Notes under the pieces: model-generated
What the model was told of the DNA's origin: nothing
The model's database searches: none
Seen by the model: the letters and a program-made list of their open reading frames with translations, nothing else
Translations under genes and position numbers: made by a program
DNA from: Diaporthe sp. PMI_573
Taxonomy: Eukaryota; Ascomycota; Sordariomycetes; Diaporthales; Diaporthaceae
Reading direction: 5' to 3'
Assembly: GCA_021399435.1 (NCBI GenBank)
Contig: JAJTUP010000037.1
Location: 620,001-684,000, forward strand
Length of the DNA stretch: 64,000 bases
Part shown: one piece after another, positions 37,075 through 49,700 of the stretch
Layout of the letters: each line of letters starts with the position of its first letter
How positions within the stretch are numbered: the first letter of the stretch is position 1

Positions 37075-40000
37075 ATGTTCCGCCAACGGTAAGTAATAAA
37101 CAGCATTTGGGGCCTCGCCCCTCGTCCCCAGGTGCCCACTTCTTGCACGGTTTGGATGCGCTGGGGAATAAGTCCCTAGCGCGTACAAGCGCCCCCTCGT
37201 GCTAAATCGACCAACGCCTGTGGGAGCCGAGCACGAGGCTGGATACGAGCTGGCGTTGTCCGTTGAGGTCAGACCGGAACATGGATGCTAACGGTTGCTC
37301 CTCCGCACCTACAGGACAAGCTCACAAAAGCCGGGCGACGACCTGATCGCCAACTTCAGGCAACATTTCCCTGAGGTGGCAGCAGGCTCGTCCGCCGCCC
37401 CTTCTTCGTCCCAGACGACTACAGCCGGAGTTCCAGGAGCCGCACATGATGCGCAAGACAGGTACGTGTGTCACCGGGGGTTCTGCGGGCTTTGTTTGTT
37501 TCATGCATTGCCTGTTCGTGTGTGTGTGCCCGCGCGCCCGAGAAGAAGAGTGAGAGTGAGAGAGAGCATGTGTCCCGTCAGGCTGTATAAAAGTACTGGA
37601 TGCAGGCCCACGAGAAAGGAGCATTTGACTCCTGTCTCCTCAGTGATCATCTCATGTCGCGCCGGGCCCGGCTTGGCAAGATTTCTCCAAATCTCTCACT
37701 CCTGCCCCGACACTGCGAACAGGAACGCGGGGTATAGGCAGGCGCGCAGCGCCTCCCAGCCGTCGAGCCTCCTGTGGCTCTTGGGGATTTTGGGGGAATC
37801 GGGGGCTTCGAGTCTCGCCCTGAGGGGCAACTTGGGGCACCCCCACCCCCCCTTGCTTTGTCACCGGCTCAGCCTCCTGTTCCTCTCCTACTGTACTTCC
37901 ACTTGCTGACTTTACCACTTTGCCTACACAGAGCGCACGGTTTGGGTCATGATGCCTTCCATGACCGGGACCCCACCCCCAGGGCTTCAAATGAGCCCTG
38001 GAGGTTCACCCCGTCCCTGATGGATCCCAACTCTTTCGCCTTCGCCAATTTCGCCAATGCTCCGCCGGGCTACTATACTCCAACGCCTGGCGGCACGAAC
38101 ACTTTATATCATCCCCAGGCCGGCGACCTGCACACCCCTACCCTATTTGGCATGGGTCTGGGCACACCGCTTTCGATGCCTACGACGGAAGCTGCCATGC
38201 AGTCTGGCCCGGGCTCCGGCCCAGGTCCGAACCCAAGCCCTGCGATGATGAATATCTCTGGCTTCCACCACGGCCCGGCGAACCTGCATCCGGCCCAGTT
38301 CCATCAGCAACAGCAATTCAACCCGTTCGTCCAGCCTCATCCGCAGCAGCAGTCCTTCGCCCCCTCGACCTTCGTCCACCAGGACACCGGCTACGAGACG
38401 ATGGATCAGGACGGCTCTCCGATGGGTTCTGACCAGGGTGACGAGCGCATAGGTTCCATTGATAGCGCCTTCCATGGCCAGTCCCCCATGATGGGCTTCC
38501 AACCCAGGCAGCAGTATGGAATGTCCATGCCAATGCCCATGCACCCCTCGGCTGAGAAGTACCGCTTCCATGTTACACTCAACGCGCCGACCGCTATGAT
38601 CAAGCACGCAGATGAGATTCCAGTCACCTACCTCAACAAGGGCCAGGCTTACTCCCTGTCCATAGTGGACACGCGGCCCACCATCCCCATCGCTCCAGGG
38701 ACCCGCCTCAGGACCTTCGTCCGTGTCTCGTTCGAGGATGAGCAGCAACGCCAAAAGCCTGGTGTCTGCTGGAGCCTGTGGAAGGAGGGCCGGGGCACGA
38801 ATGAGGCTCACCAGCGTGGTGGGAAACTGCAGGCCGTGGAGTACGTCGAAGCCGGCCAGCCCGCAGAGGGAGACGACAAGCGGACGAGGGTGGAGCTGGA
38901 GAGCGCTTCGTTTGATGGCTTCTCTGTCATTTGGACCCCAGGTGTGAATGGTGCCGTCGAGTGCAATGTTGCCGTCCGCTTCAACTTCCTTTCCACTGAC
39001 TTCAGCCACTCGAAAGGCGTGAAGGGCATCCCAGTGCGACTCTGCGCAAAAACCAGTGTTTTGGACTCCGAGCGCCCACCTGCGACCGACACCACGGCGG
39101 AAATATGCTACTGCAAGGTGAAACTCTTCCGCGACCACGGCGCTGAGCGAAAATTGTCCAATGATGTCGCGCACGTCAAGAAGACGATCGACAAACTCAA
39201 GCAACAAATTGCGCAGGCCGAGAGCGGCCTCAAGGATTTTGGCAAGCGCAAGCGGGCTGGAGGATCACAAATGAAAGGTACCGACGGCAGCCAGAGGCCT
39301 GGCAAGGTCCAGAAACACAAGCGCACGTGGTCAATGTCTTCTGCCAGCTCGGCAGGTGGTGGCGGTGGCGGCGCTCGAAACGCGCTCGAGGACGACCTTC
39401 ACTTCAAGCTGCAGACCTTGCAGGACATGTTCACGAGCACCCGGCCTGTGAGTGTTCTCTACTTGAAGGGCGACGATCTCGACGACCCAGACGCGCACCC
39501 AGTATCGCTGCCTGGCGATGCATCTCTCGACCTGTTCAAGGTCGAGTCCCGGGACAGCACCGCCTGGAGAGACCGCAGCACGCACAGCTCCGTGACTGGG
39601 TCGCTCGTGTCGCCATCTCCCAGCTCGCTGTCGCTGCACTCAGCCGCATCTGTCACCGTGCCGGGCGTGCCGTGGCAGGAACGTGCGGCTGTGGGGTCAG
39701 ACCCGTCGTCGCGACAGGGCTCCCTACAGCCAACCCGAGTCCCGAAGTCAGCGGACGCAGCAGGCCTTAGCGGCTGGATAGAGGCGTTGGGTGTTGATAC
39801 GTCTTACCGGCCGCCGCCCGAGCGATCGGCCAAGCCGATCGCTTGCTTCTATGTGCTCAAGAAGAATGGGGCAGAGAATGAGACGCGCGAGTATCACAGG
39901 GCCATTTACCTCATGCAGCGCACACTGGCGGAGTTTGTGGCACGCATCGCGTCAAAATGGAACATCGACGTCAAGCGAGTGTCCCGGGTCGTGCACACCT

Positions 40001-40209
40001 TGCAGAGCGGACTGGAGGTCGAAATGGACGACGACGTTATCAAGGAGCTCTCCGAAGCGCAGGACATGGTCCTGGACATCGTCGAGCAGAAACAGCCAGT
40101 AAAACGCGAGTGGGAAATGTCACTGGACGACGCACCCGGAGAAGAGGACGACGCCTCGGGGACGCAGACGCTTCAACAATCTAATTACGAGCTCCGGCTT
40201 GCCTTCTAA
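37075..40209 (+). CDS. csp-2: grainyhead/CP2-type transcription factor (CSP-2-like)
   Basis: Three exons (37075-37088, 37315-37461, 37932-40209) give 812 residues. Exon 1 is only 14 nt and encodes MFRQ plus two bases; its join gives MFRQRTSSQKPGDDLIANFRQHFPEV. The next ~200 residues are disordered and rich in Pro, Gln and Gly. The CP2 DNA-binding domain spans about residues 262-460, from EKYRFHVTLNAPTAMIKH through DTRPTIPIAPGTRLRTFVRVSFEDE to FLSTDFSHSKGVKGIPVRLCAKT, the loop that contacts DNA in this family. A Gly-rich linker follows, then a C-terminal dimerisation region (CFYVLKKNG...EYHRAIYLMQRTLAEFVARI). In Neurospora the homologue csp-2 controls genes for conidial separation and wall remodelling. 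It has a long upstream region without genes, as expected for a developmental regulator. Confidence 0.93.
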
Positions 40210-43200
40210 ACCTACGATACCTGGAAGCAGAGAGGGAGGAGGGGGAAGGGGCGAACCGAGGGCTTTTCTTTGTGGTCTTAATGGGACCAAGAGGTACCTA
40301 GACTCTTGTGTCTTGTAATCATTAGCAGGTCGGCTCCTCAAAAAGAGTACATCAGCGAACACGAACACGGCCACAACTAACTATATATGGGTTGGGTGAA
40401 GATGTGTTTTTACGGCGTTGGCAAAACACTTCTCGAGATACCAAGTCCCTCATCGGGGGGGCAGTTTTTTGTTGTTCTTCTTGGGATGCGCATTCCCCGG
40501 CTCAGTAATCTGGCGCGGACATTTACATACATCATTTATTACGTCAAAGAGGGTGGTATGGCGGTGCTGCAGCCCGCGTGTGAGGATCGGTCATGGGGTA
40601 GGGGTCCGGGGCAAGGACGGATGGGATGTGCGGGCCGGCCGGACCTGGATGTGTATTGCGCGTGGTGGACCATAGGGGCACATAGGTTGAAAAGACACTG
40701 GGCGGAGAAGGACCAGACCAATACAAGAGCGACGACGTTGGTGTCATGGCATGATCTGAGCACACCCAGGATGGTGAGATGTGCTCATCCCACCTGGCAG
40801 ATTGGGTGCCGCTGCACACATGTGTGAGGAGCTCCCCGTTCTTCCCCCCCCCCCCGGCGTGACGGTCTTCCAAGACCTCAGGGACCTGAGCGGGGAAGAG
40901 TGAGACTGGATGATGCTCAGCTGCAGGTGTTGGACTGTGAGACAGGGGGCAAACCGTGAGGCCCAAAGGGCATGCTCATCTCCGACAATGCCATGTCTTC
41001 AGGTCCAAAGGTTGTTGCTGGCGGCGGCACAGTCGAAGCTGCGCTCCGGGGGGGGGGTTCGGCGCACCCAGTTTTCTCGTGTACTGTAGACCGTATTGTA
41101 TCTCTATCCACCACCGACCGTGCCAGGTCTGGCGCGTAGTCCAGCTCGGTTGCAGCAAGCTTGGTGCTGACCGCGTGCTGATTCAACAGCCCTGGATGCC
41201 CACCCACGGGGATCACAGCCGCCAGTAGACGAGCGCGGAGTCAAGGCACGCCATCTTAGTGCTACTACTTATATTACTGCTGCTGCTGCTGCTGCTATTA
41301 AGTACCGCTGTAGTACGCACCTTTCCCCGGCCCCGGGCACATGCACAACGGCGGTCGGGGCCCAAAGAAGAAATGGACGAGAGAGAGAGAGAGAGAGAGC
41401 GGTTGAGTGACTCGGGGCGGGCGGGGTTGCCGTTCTGGCTCGGAGATTCCACGCCGGGCGGACTATTTGAAAGTTTGATGAGACGCGGCGGCCCCAGCCT
41501 AGGCAAGATGCCTGCTCTGGGCCGTGGGCGAGTGGTGATTGGGAGGAAAGCCACGAGGCGCTAGGCACGGGTAATTTCGCCTGTCACTCTCTCCTTATTT
41601 CATTTTAGTGTGGTGGCTGGTTGTTACTGACTGATGTCGGTCGTCGTCGGGTCGCGGCATTGAAACAAAACGACGCTTTTGCTCGGCCTCGAGCCAAACT
41701 GTGCGGACTGTCACTGTGCACCCACGGCCACACCCGGGGCGTCACCTGACTTGATTGTGACCATGATCGATGAGGTCTGATGTGTGTGAGGCAGATGGTG
41801 CTCGGCCGTGGCTCGAAAATTGTCCTATAGAACAAGCTCATATATGCTGGGCGTTGCTGCAGGACAGCCCGTAGAACAAGACGCTTTCGGACAAAGTCCC
41901 GCGCCAAGGTGAGGTCACGTCGCTGATGGCTTGCCCGTACTGTGAGGTACATGTAGATGTGTTGGGCCCTCCTTGGGGATCCTTGCGAGTGGTCTGGTGT
42001 GTAGAAACATAGTGTATGGGCCGACCAGCCCGACAAGCCAGCCCGACAAGCCAGCCCGCCGTTGTGTGTGTGTGTGTGTGTCGGTTCGTCGGCACAGAGT
42101 AGCATCGGGGACCATGGCAATGGGACAGTGCTGGCCCACGTACCAATCATTTTGTCTTATTTTACTTTTTGGCTGGAAGCCGCCCGGATGACAAACACCA
42201 CCGCCTCTGCTCACGGACTGAGGCCGCCCGGTCATGCTCCATCAGTTGAAGCACACGGCACTACGGAAGCAACAGCGAGGGCCGGCGTGTCTGGCCGGGA
42301 CGAATTGTGGGAAAGGAAGCTCGACGGACGGCCCAGGATAGGCTCGAGGGGCCGTGGGGGCCTGCAGAATGACGGGCCATGACGTGGTGACGTCGGATGG
42401 CCGGTCAAGCCACAGCGATCGACACTCTTGCGCTTCCAGCCGGGCTGCCGGGAGAGCCACACACCCGGAGATGTGGCGAAGCATGCGCGTCGGAGGGTTC
42501 TGGCAGTGTGCGCGCTGCGGTGCGACGGTGCCACAGGTCAAGGCAGCGTGAAGCCCCGTCAACACTCGCCACGCTTGCTCTGGACCACCGGTGGCTTGCC
42601 TGCAGGCTGGAAGGGGGCCGCTGGAGGGGCGTGGGCTGTGGTAGGGCCGCCGCGTGACGAGAGGGTGCGAGCGCAGTGAATCAATCGACTGGATCGCTCT
42701 CGACCACACGCCGCGAACCGGTGGTACACGGTACTCCCTCTCCCCGGCTCCCGTCAGGTCGCGGGGGTGGCAAGTGGTGGTCAAGTCTGGGTGACGCTCC
42801 CAGATGCGGATAGCCGTCTGCCGATCACTCGCACATGAGCACTGGCGGGTGTCGATGTACCTGAGCCCCTTGTACCGGACAGCCTCGAAGCGGCCAGCCT
42901 TGCCAGCCTCGATGTGGCACGACATCTTGGCATCACTAGCCACAGCTTGTCTCAGTCAGACCTCCAGCATCTCGCTGTGACGGACCCTGATATGCAGCCA
43001 TGCCGAAGCTACGCTGCATGTTTCAGCTGTCCATGCCGCCCACACACACACACACTTCCGGCCGTGCAGATACGCGTTGCTAACGCACGAGGGGTTCCTC
43101 TTTGCCACATGCTAGCCCAGTGCCGCAGTTGTGCTGCCAAACGGCGTCTTGCGGCGTACAGACACGGCCCTGTCAAGCCACACGGCCGCATCTGGTTCAC

Positions 43201-43744
43201 GCCAAGCCCCACGTCAGAGGGCCAATGGCGGCGTCGTCTCGACCTGTGCCATCTCCCCATCGGGCAATCGTTCAACTGCGTGTTTCCCGCCTTCTTCGCC
43301 ACAGTTGGGGCTGGAGGCCGCCCATCCTTTTCGTCCTTTGGGCCGAGCCCGTCAAGACTACAGCTTGCAGACGTCCCAAAACCTCGGGTGTCTGACCGTC
43401 GGACAGATCAAGGGGTGGGGGGACGACCGTACACAGTAGTGCGATAATCTCCAGCGGAAACAGATCGGTTGGGATAACCTCTAGGGGCAAAGGCTCCTCA
43501 TCGAGAGACTCCTCGGGATGACCTTGTAGACCCGGTCTGGTCTTTGGCAAGATGATGACATGAGTGAAATTGATGATTTAATACAGCTAATCTTACCGAA
43601 TGGGCAATGAGAACTAAATGAGCAACACTATTATAGGACGGCTATGAAATAGACAATTCATGCTCGCACCAAGAAACCCGATTGGACCGCCATCTAAGAT
43701 TGACCAGGTTAATTTGCGCAACGACAAGAGCCTGCCATCGGCAA
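40210..43744. other. convergent 3.5 kb region, no gene supported
   Basis: Between csp-2 (+) and the wall-protein gene (-). It has a CTG tract (41278-41296), a GA tract (about 41380-41400), a GT tract (about 42062-42080) and a 14-base CCCGACAAGCCAGC duplication near 42026-42057. The longest frame (42242-42943 minus) is Arg/Cys-rich and unlike any known family. Confidence 0.45.
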
Positions 43745-46700
43745 TCACGCAACCAGCAACATTAGCCCGGCAAGGACTCCGATCAGTCCGGCCTGTACAG
43801 TGTTGCGAGTCGCTCCCGCAGTCAGGTACGTCGGCGAGGCAGACGGCGGGGGCAACGGGGTGTTTCCTGGTGGGGCCGGGCCAGCAAGAGGGTCGGAAGC
43901 ACCGTTGCCGGCCACTTCCTCTAGGGCAGGCCCTCCCGCCAGCGAGGTTGTCTCGAGCTCGTGGTTCTCCAGGGTCATGCTGGCAACGGCATCCTCTGTG
44001 CCTGAGGGCTGGCAGCCGTAGCAACGCGCGCCCGGTGTGAACCCGAGGACCGACGTCTTGAACACGGACGTCTCGCAGGTCGAACACGCTTGAACAGTGA
44101 CGGCAGGCGTCGGCTCTGGGGACGCCGTGTTGGACGTCTGTTTTCTTGTCAGTATATCTTGTCCGTTGCATGGGACCAGCTGCCGGGTGCCTGCTTACCG
44201 TTGAGACGGTCATCAGGTGCACGCCGGTCGGCACCCCAAACTCGCACACGTAGCACGGTAGACTGGGCATGGATGTGTGGCAGATGGATCGAGTCATAAC
44301 CTCGTACGTCTCGGTGGACGTTGTCGTCGCTGTGTAGAGCTGTCAGCGTATCTGTATGTGCGGCCATGTAGGATGCCTGCGTCACTCACAGGTCTGTCCG
44401 TCGGGGCAGATCTCCACAACGTCAACCATGACGATGACCTCGACTCCAACCCACTTTCCACAACCCTCTGTCGGCGCCGGCCCGCCAGGGTAAGACTGAA
44501 TTAGGGTGTTGGACGTCGGGGCTGTGAGAGACCCTGGCCAGCTGTACCCACCGGGCAGAGATTCTGTGCCGGCGGTCACAGAGATTGTGCTTGTCGATAC
44601 CGTACTCACAGACACAGTCTCGCTAGTCACTGTCGAGAAAGATCCCGAGGGCACCACACTCGACGGTTTGGCACTGTCTGGGGCTGATGAAGTCTGTTTC
44701 GACAAGGTGCTCGAGCTGGCCGAGGGGGACGGCACAACCGACGACCCCGAGCTCGTGGCAGCCCAGGGGATCAGGGTGCTACCAGATGGGCTTGTTGACC
44801 CCGGAGGCAAGGGATTGCTCGCTGGGGGGGCGCCGTACGTGGGGAATATCACAGAGGATGGCCCTGCTGGTGTCGATCCCGAGAAGCTGCTCTCGCTGCT
44901 AGCTGAAGGCACGCTAGAGCTTGCAGTCGTGGCCGACGATGTCGTCCCCGTGGAGCCACTCGAGACCGGCCCAGAAGGTGAAGCAGTGCTCAGGCCCGAG
45001 GTGCCACTTGGAGCCGGATTCGACGACTCCGCCGACCTGCTTGAGCCCTCCCCAGCTGTCGTTACAGAGCTCGAGGCTGGTGGGATCGTGGCGCTGGTTG
45101 GAGGCTCAGAGGTGCCTGAACTTGCCGGTCCGGAAGAGCTGGCGGCTGGTGATGATGCAGTATCTACTACTGAACTCGAACCAGTTGTACCTGGGGATGG
45201 TGGATTCGAAGTGGTTGGCTGTGCGTTGGGTAAGTCTTTAACAAGTGACAACCGATCTTAGGTCAGGGTACTCACGGGTACCGAAGTCAACTCAGAGTAA
45301 GGAGTTGACGCCGGATTTGACGTGCCAGGTGCCCCAGTTGAAGTCCCAGGCCCAGTCGGTAGACCCGACGATGGTGGCAATGAAGAACCAGCGCCACCAG
45401 CAGATGGCGACGAAGCACTCTCGGTCAAGACCCCGGAGGTTGCAGAGGCGGTAATGGAAGAAGAGATGGCCGAGCTTGACACGGCCCCAGTGGATGAGCT
45501 TGAAAACCCTTCACTAAATCCGCTCGATGCGGAGCTTGTTGGCAGACTGGAGATGGTACTGTTTGATGCTGAGCTCGGCGGCTCCGTCACGGAGACGCTC
45601 AGACTTTCGCTGCTACTCGGGCTGGGCATTCCTGTGGACTCCGATGCAGTAGAAGCTCCAGGCAATGAGGTAGGCACGGTCCCTTCGGTCGAAGTCGGCA
45701 AGCCTGGGCTAACGGTGCCAGAGATTGAACTTCCAGATGTCGTAATCGAAGTATCGGTGCTGAGACTTGTGCTTAGACCCGGGAAGCTCGCCGACTCGGA
45801 CGCCGGAACAGTCCCCAGCGGCGAGGTCGACGCCGTGTCAGCGGTGGAGGATGGAGATACGGTATCGCTCTCCCTACTTGTGGCGCTTGTCTCGACGGCG
45901 GAGCTGGCAGTGCTGCTCGCCGACCCCGAAGGTTCGGGAGATATCCCACCAGATGCTGGACTTGAGGTCGAAAGAGAAGACGGCGCAGAAACATCAGTTA
46001 GACCTGAGGATGACACTGTGCTCGGGGTTGGAGGGCTCGGCACAACAGCACTCGAAATTGGACCACTCGGAGACGAAGACTCCGTGTATGGGCCCCCAGT
46101 TGACGACGCACTCGACGCTGTGGGCGATGAGCTTATTGTCCAGGTCTCAACCCTCGTCGTGGTAAGATCCGTGATCTGGGAGGTTGACAAATTCGTGGCG
46201 ATTGTGGTGACAAGGCTCGTTGTGATCGTTATGGGTAGACTCGAGGCGCGACTTACAGTGTTCGAGCTTTCAACAGACAGTACCGAGCTTGGGCCAGAGG
46301 ATGAGGGCGGCGCTGGACTCGTGTTCGAAGACGAGGGTGACGCTGAGCTTTCAAGAGTCGAAGGCGTCGACTCCGACGACGATATCTGGGCAGGCGGCAC
46401 TTCCGAACTTGGTGCGGTGGAAGTGCTTGGAGCACTAGAGGGAATCAAGCTGGATGTTGCCGCCGACGTCGGGATACTTGACATCGCGGTCCCCGAAGAT
46501 GATACCGCAGAGGAAGAACCCTCGTTTGAACTATAGGAAAAAGTGTCAGCATCATGCCATATGACGGGGGCTAGCATACACTCCGACCTGAGACTTGACG
46601 CTGAAGTAGCCAGCGAGGTAGAAGGGGGCGGGTATGTCCTTCACAGGTCAGCGCTGTGTCGTCATATATAACTGATCTTGGAGCCGCCCAGTGGGTTGAG

Positions 46701-49700
46701 GAAGAGGCTGGCCCCGAAACAAAAGACTCTCTCCACTTCAGATGGTACATACAACGTCGTAGTTTCAGTGGTAACCAAGTCAGTAATTTGCGAGGTGGAC
46801 GAGTTCGTGGCGATGGTAGTGACAAAGCTGCTTGTTATTGTCGTCGAGATCACTGGCTCTGATGTGGAAGCAGATGGCGCAGTTGTTGGAGCCGAGGACG
46901 ACCTAGGATAACATCAACCCACTGTCTTTTTCATCAAGTCTCAGGTACCTACTCAAGGCTAGCACTCGATGCCGGTGGTGCCCCTGTGCTTGGCAAAACT
47001 GAAGACGTCGTAGAGCCAATCCTGCGAACTTTCTTTCAGCCCATACTTTCGAAGCCAGAGACTGCTCGCGAATACTTGCCCAAGGCTGCTTGACGGCGGC
47101 AATGATGGCGACACAGAAGAGACGGCTACAGTGGCGGATCCAGTGACACCGCTTGGGACTGTCAGTTGCCACTCGAAGGAGACATACGGGGTTGCGGGGT
47201 TTCCTACCTAGAGCTCGCAGGCGGTGGAGGTGGAACCACAGTGGAAACACCCATGGAAGTGCTGTTGCTCGGTGCCGCGGGTTCGGAGCTGTCGTGGGAA
47301 TGTTCAGTGAGGCGCAGGTAATGTTGGGGGTACTACACATGTGAAGACTCACCTCGAAGTCGGGGGCAATGGGACTTCAGAGGTCGAAGTCTCCTGGGTG
47401 CTGGACGCAGGAGCAGAAATTGGCACTGAAGACACATTCAATGAGGACGAGGAATGAATCTCCGATGAGCTGCTGCTTGAGCCATGAGACTGTTAGTCTA
47501 GTTATCGTGCATGGTCCGCTGTAAGGCCTCTTACCCTGAGGCCGAATTGGATGGAGAAGATATTGCCACAGAAGGCGAGGTACCAATCGGTAAAGACGGT
47601 GCCGGGGAAGTAAACGCCGATGGAACGAGAGCAGAGCTAATTGAAGCGACGGTCAACATGATACCGACCAGAAAGATGGCTGATCTACGAACCTCGAGGG
47701 TGCGGGAGGTATACCCGTAGAAAGAGTCGATACTGCAACGGAACTTGAAATGAGCACCGGGGACGACAGTGTTGTGACCGCGGTGGTGACCCCTGGTTCC
47801 GCAGATGTAGACGAACTCAATCTTAGAGATATCGTTCCTGTAGGCACTGAGACGGTAGGGAATCCTGGCGGAAGTTCCGATGTAGTGGCAATGATACTGA
47901 GTATTTCGTAAGCATCTGCGCGGACACATTCGGTCGTCCCGTGAAACCTCACCTCGAAGTATCTAGAGATGACAAGACCACACTCGATGGAAGACCTGTC
48001 CCGCTGGTTATGGCGCCACTGCTTTCAACCGTGCTCGGCAAGGGCGTCGACGGCGGTGGGTTGAGAGACTCCGTGGAACTGTCATTTGATCAGTACGCCA
48101 TCATTTCTTTTCAATATCCGAATCACGCCCACCTGGAATTCGTGTACGGCACTGACGAGGATGTCGGCGATCCTGGGGAAGAGGTGCCATTCACCGCTGA
48201 ACTACTGGCACCGGACCCTCCAGCAGACGAGCTGGTCAGCGATGGCACAGCTGGCGTCCACGTCACCGGCGGGACCGAGCTTTCGCCAGTATTAGCCAGT
48301 AAACTATCGAGCCAACTTATATCTTGCCACACACCTTGAGCTTGCCGCAGACGAAGATACTACCAAGGGCGGCGTGAGAGTGGAAATAGTGCTACCCTCG
48401 GTGCTAGAAGTCAACGCACTCGAGGATAGGGCAGTCGGCGTCCCAGGAGCGGGAAGACTATGAGCGAGTTAGCAACAAAAAGCAATTGACGCCGATTGAG
48501 CTCTTCACCTCGGGCTCGCTGCTGTTGATGGCGCTTCTCCGGTAGGCGGTACGCTCCTGTCGCAATTAGCACAAGGACGTTCAGCCGGGGCTCACAAAGC
48601 TTACGTCGAATTGCCCAGTGCGAAGGAAGAGGACGGCCCGGACGGCCCTATGCTGCTTGAAAGAGCAGGTGATGAGCTGTTCAGGCCTGGAACAATTGAC
48701 GTGGATGACAGTGCCGGTGGAACGCTACTCCTGGGGTCAGCTCTCGATTTGTGGAAGGCTGCAGGATGGAAACTCACCTCGTGCTGCCCGGCGCTGTGGG
48801 AGCGGAGCCCGTCGGGATGGGGACGACAGGGCTGCACCTGTGTCAAATTTGTACCGCAGGACCGTACAGAGGGCAGAGTAGTTCTTACGTTTCAACCGTA
48901 GATATAGACACAGCCACGCTGGAAGAGACAGACGAGGACAAAGCAGCGCTGGAAAGCGGCGAAGGCACCGCTGAGGTGGGAAACGGTGCGGAGCTACCGA
49001 CGTATCAGCCAAGAGCCGAGCATATTCCGGAGAACGAGACAGACCTTGAGTTCGTGAACGACCCTGAGGACGAAATTGGCGCGGAAGACGAAACGGTCGC
49101 CGCGGGTGACGAGATGCTCGCCGATGCTGGCACACTTGGGTGCGACTGATTAGTTCTCTCCGGTGAACGTGATTCCGGCGGCGAGTCTCACCTAGAGTTC
49201 GCAGACGTGGGAGAAGAGGCAGACGATGCCACCACCGAGCTGCTTCGTGTTAGCCGGGATGCGGAGGCCTGTGCGTATTGTGGCGTACCTGGAGTTTGTG
49301 AGGGCAGGTAGTGACGTAGAAGACGGAGTGGGCAGGGTCGTGCTGAAGGTCGAATTCGGGCCCGGTGGCCGACACACACCCGGAACGACAGCTCCGTTGA
49401 GGCATTTGCAGGACGAAGAGCATGAACTGTCTGGCGTTCCGTTCAAGGGTCCATCATCACACTCCTCCTCCAAACTCGCGTCCCAAACACCATCACCACA
49501 GCCATCCGGAGTTGCGCCTTTTACAATGATGTAGGGAACTCCGTTTGAACCATCCGCGAAGTCCTTCTGTCCATCCCCGGTGGCACCTTGTGCGATTGCG
49601 AGTGGCACAAACCCAAATAGGCCTGTGGTGGGATAGGACGAGAAGACTTCGTGAACACTACAGGACCAGTCGCTCAGGGCGGAGTCATCGAGAGTGCCCA

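Noticed and set aside
38143..39207. Minus-strand frame of 354 codons
   Set aside because: Lies wholly within the CP2 domain exon of csp-2; the plus strand encodes the conserved protein.
42242..42943. Minus-strand frame of 233 codons in the csp-2/wall-protein gap
   Set aside because: Arg/Cys-rich random-looking composition, no motif and no neighbouring exons.
44506..46536. Long plus-strand frames (44506-45261 and 45322-46536) rich in Glu/Asp/Val
   Set aside because: They are exact antisense shadows of the Ser/Thr-rich exons 20 and 21; serine codons read backwards give acidic and small residues. No domain or splice support.
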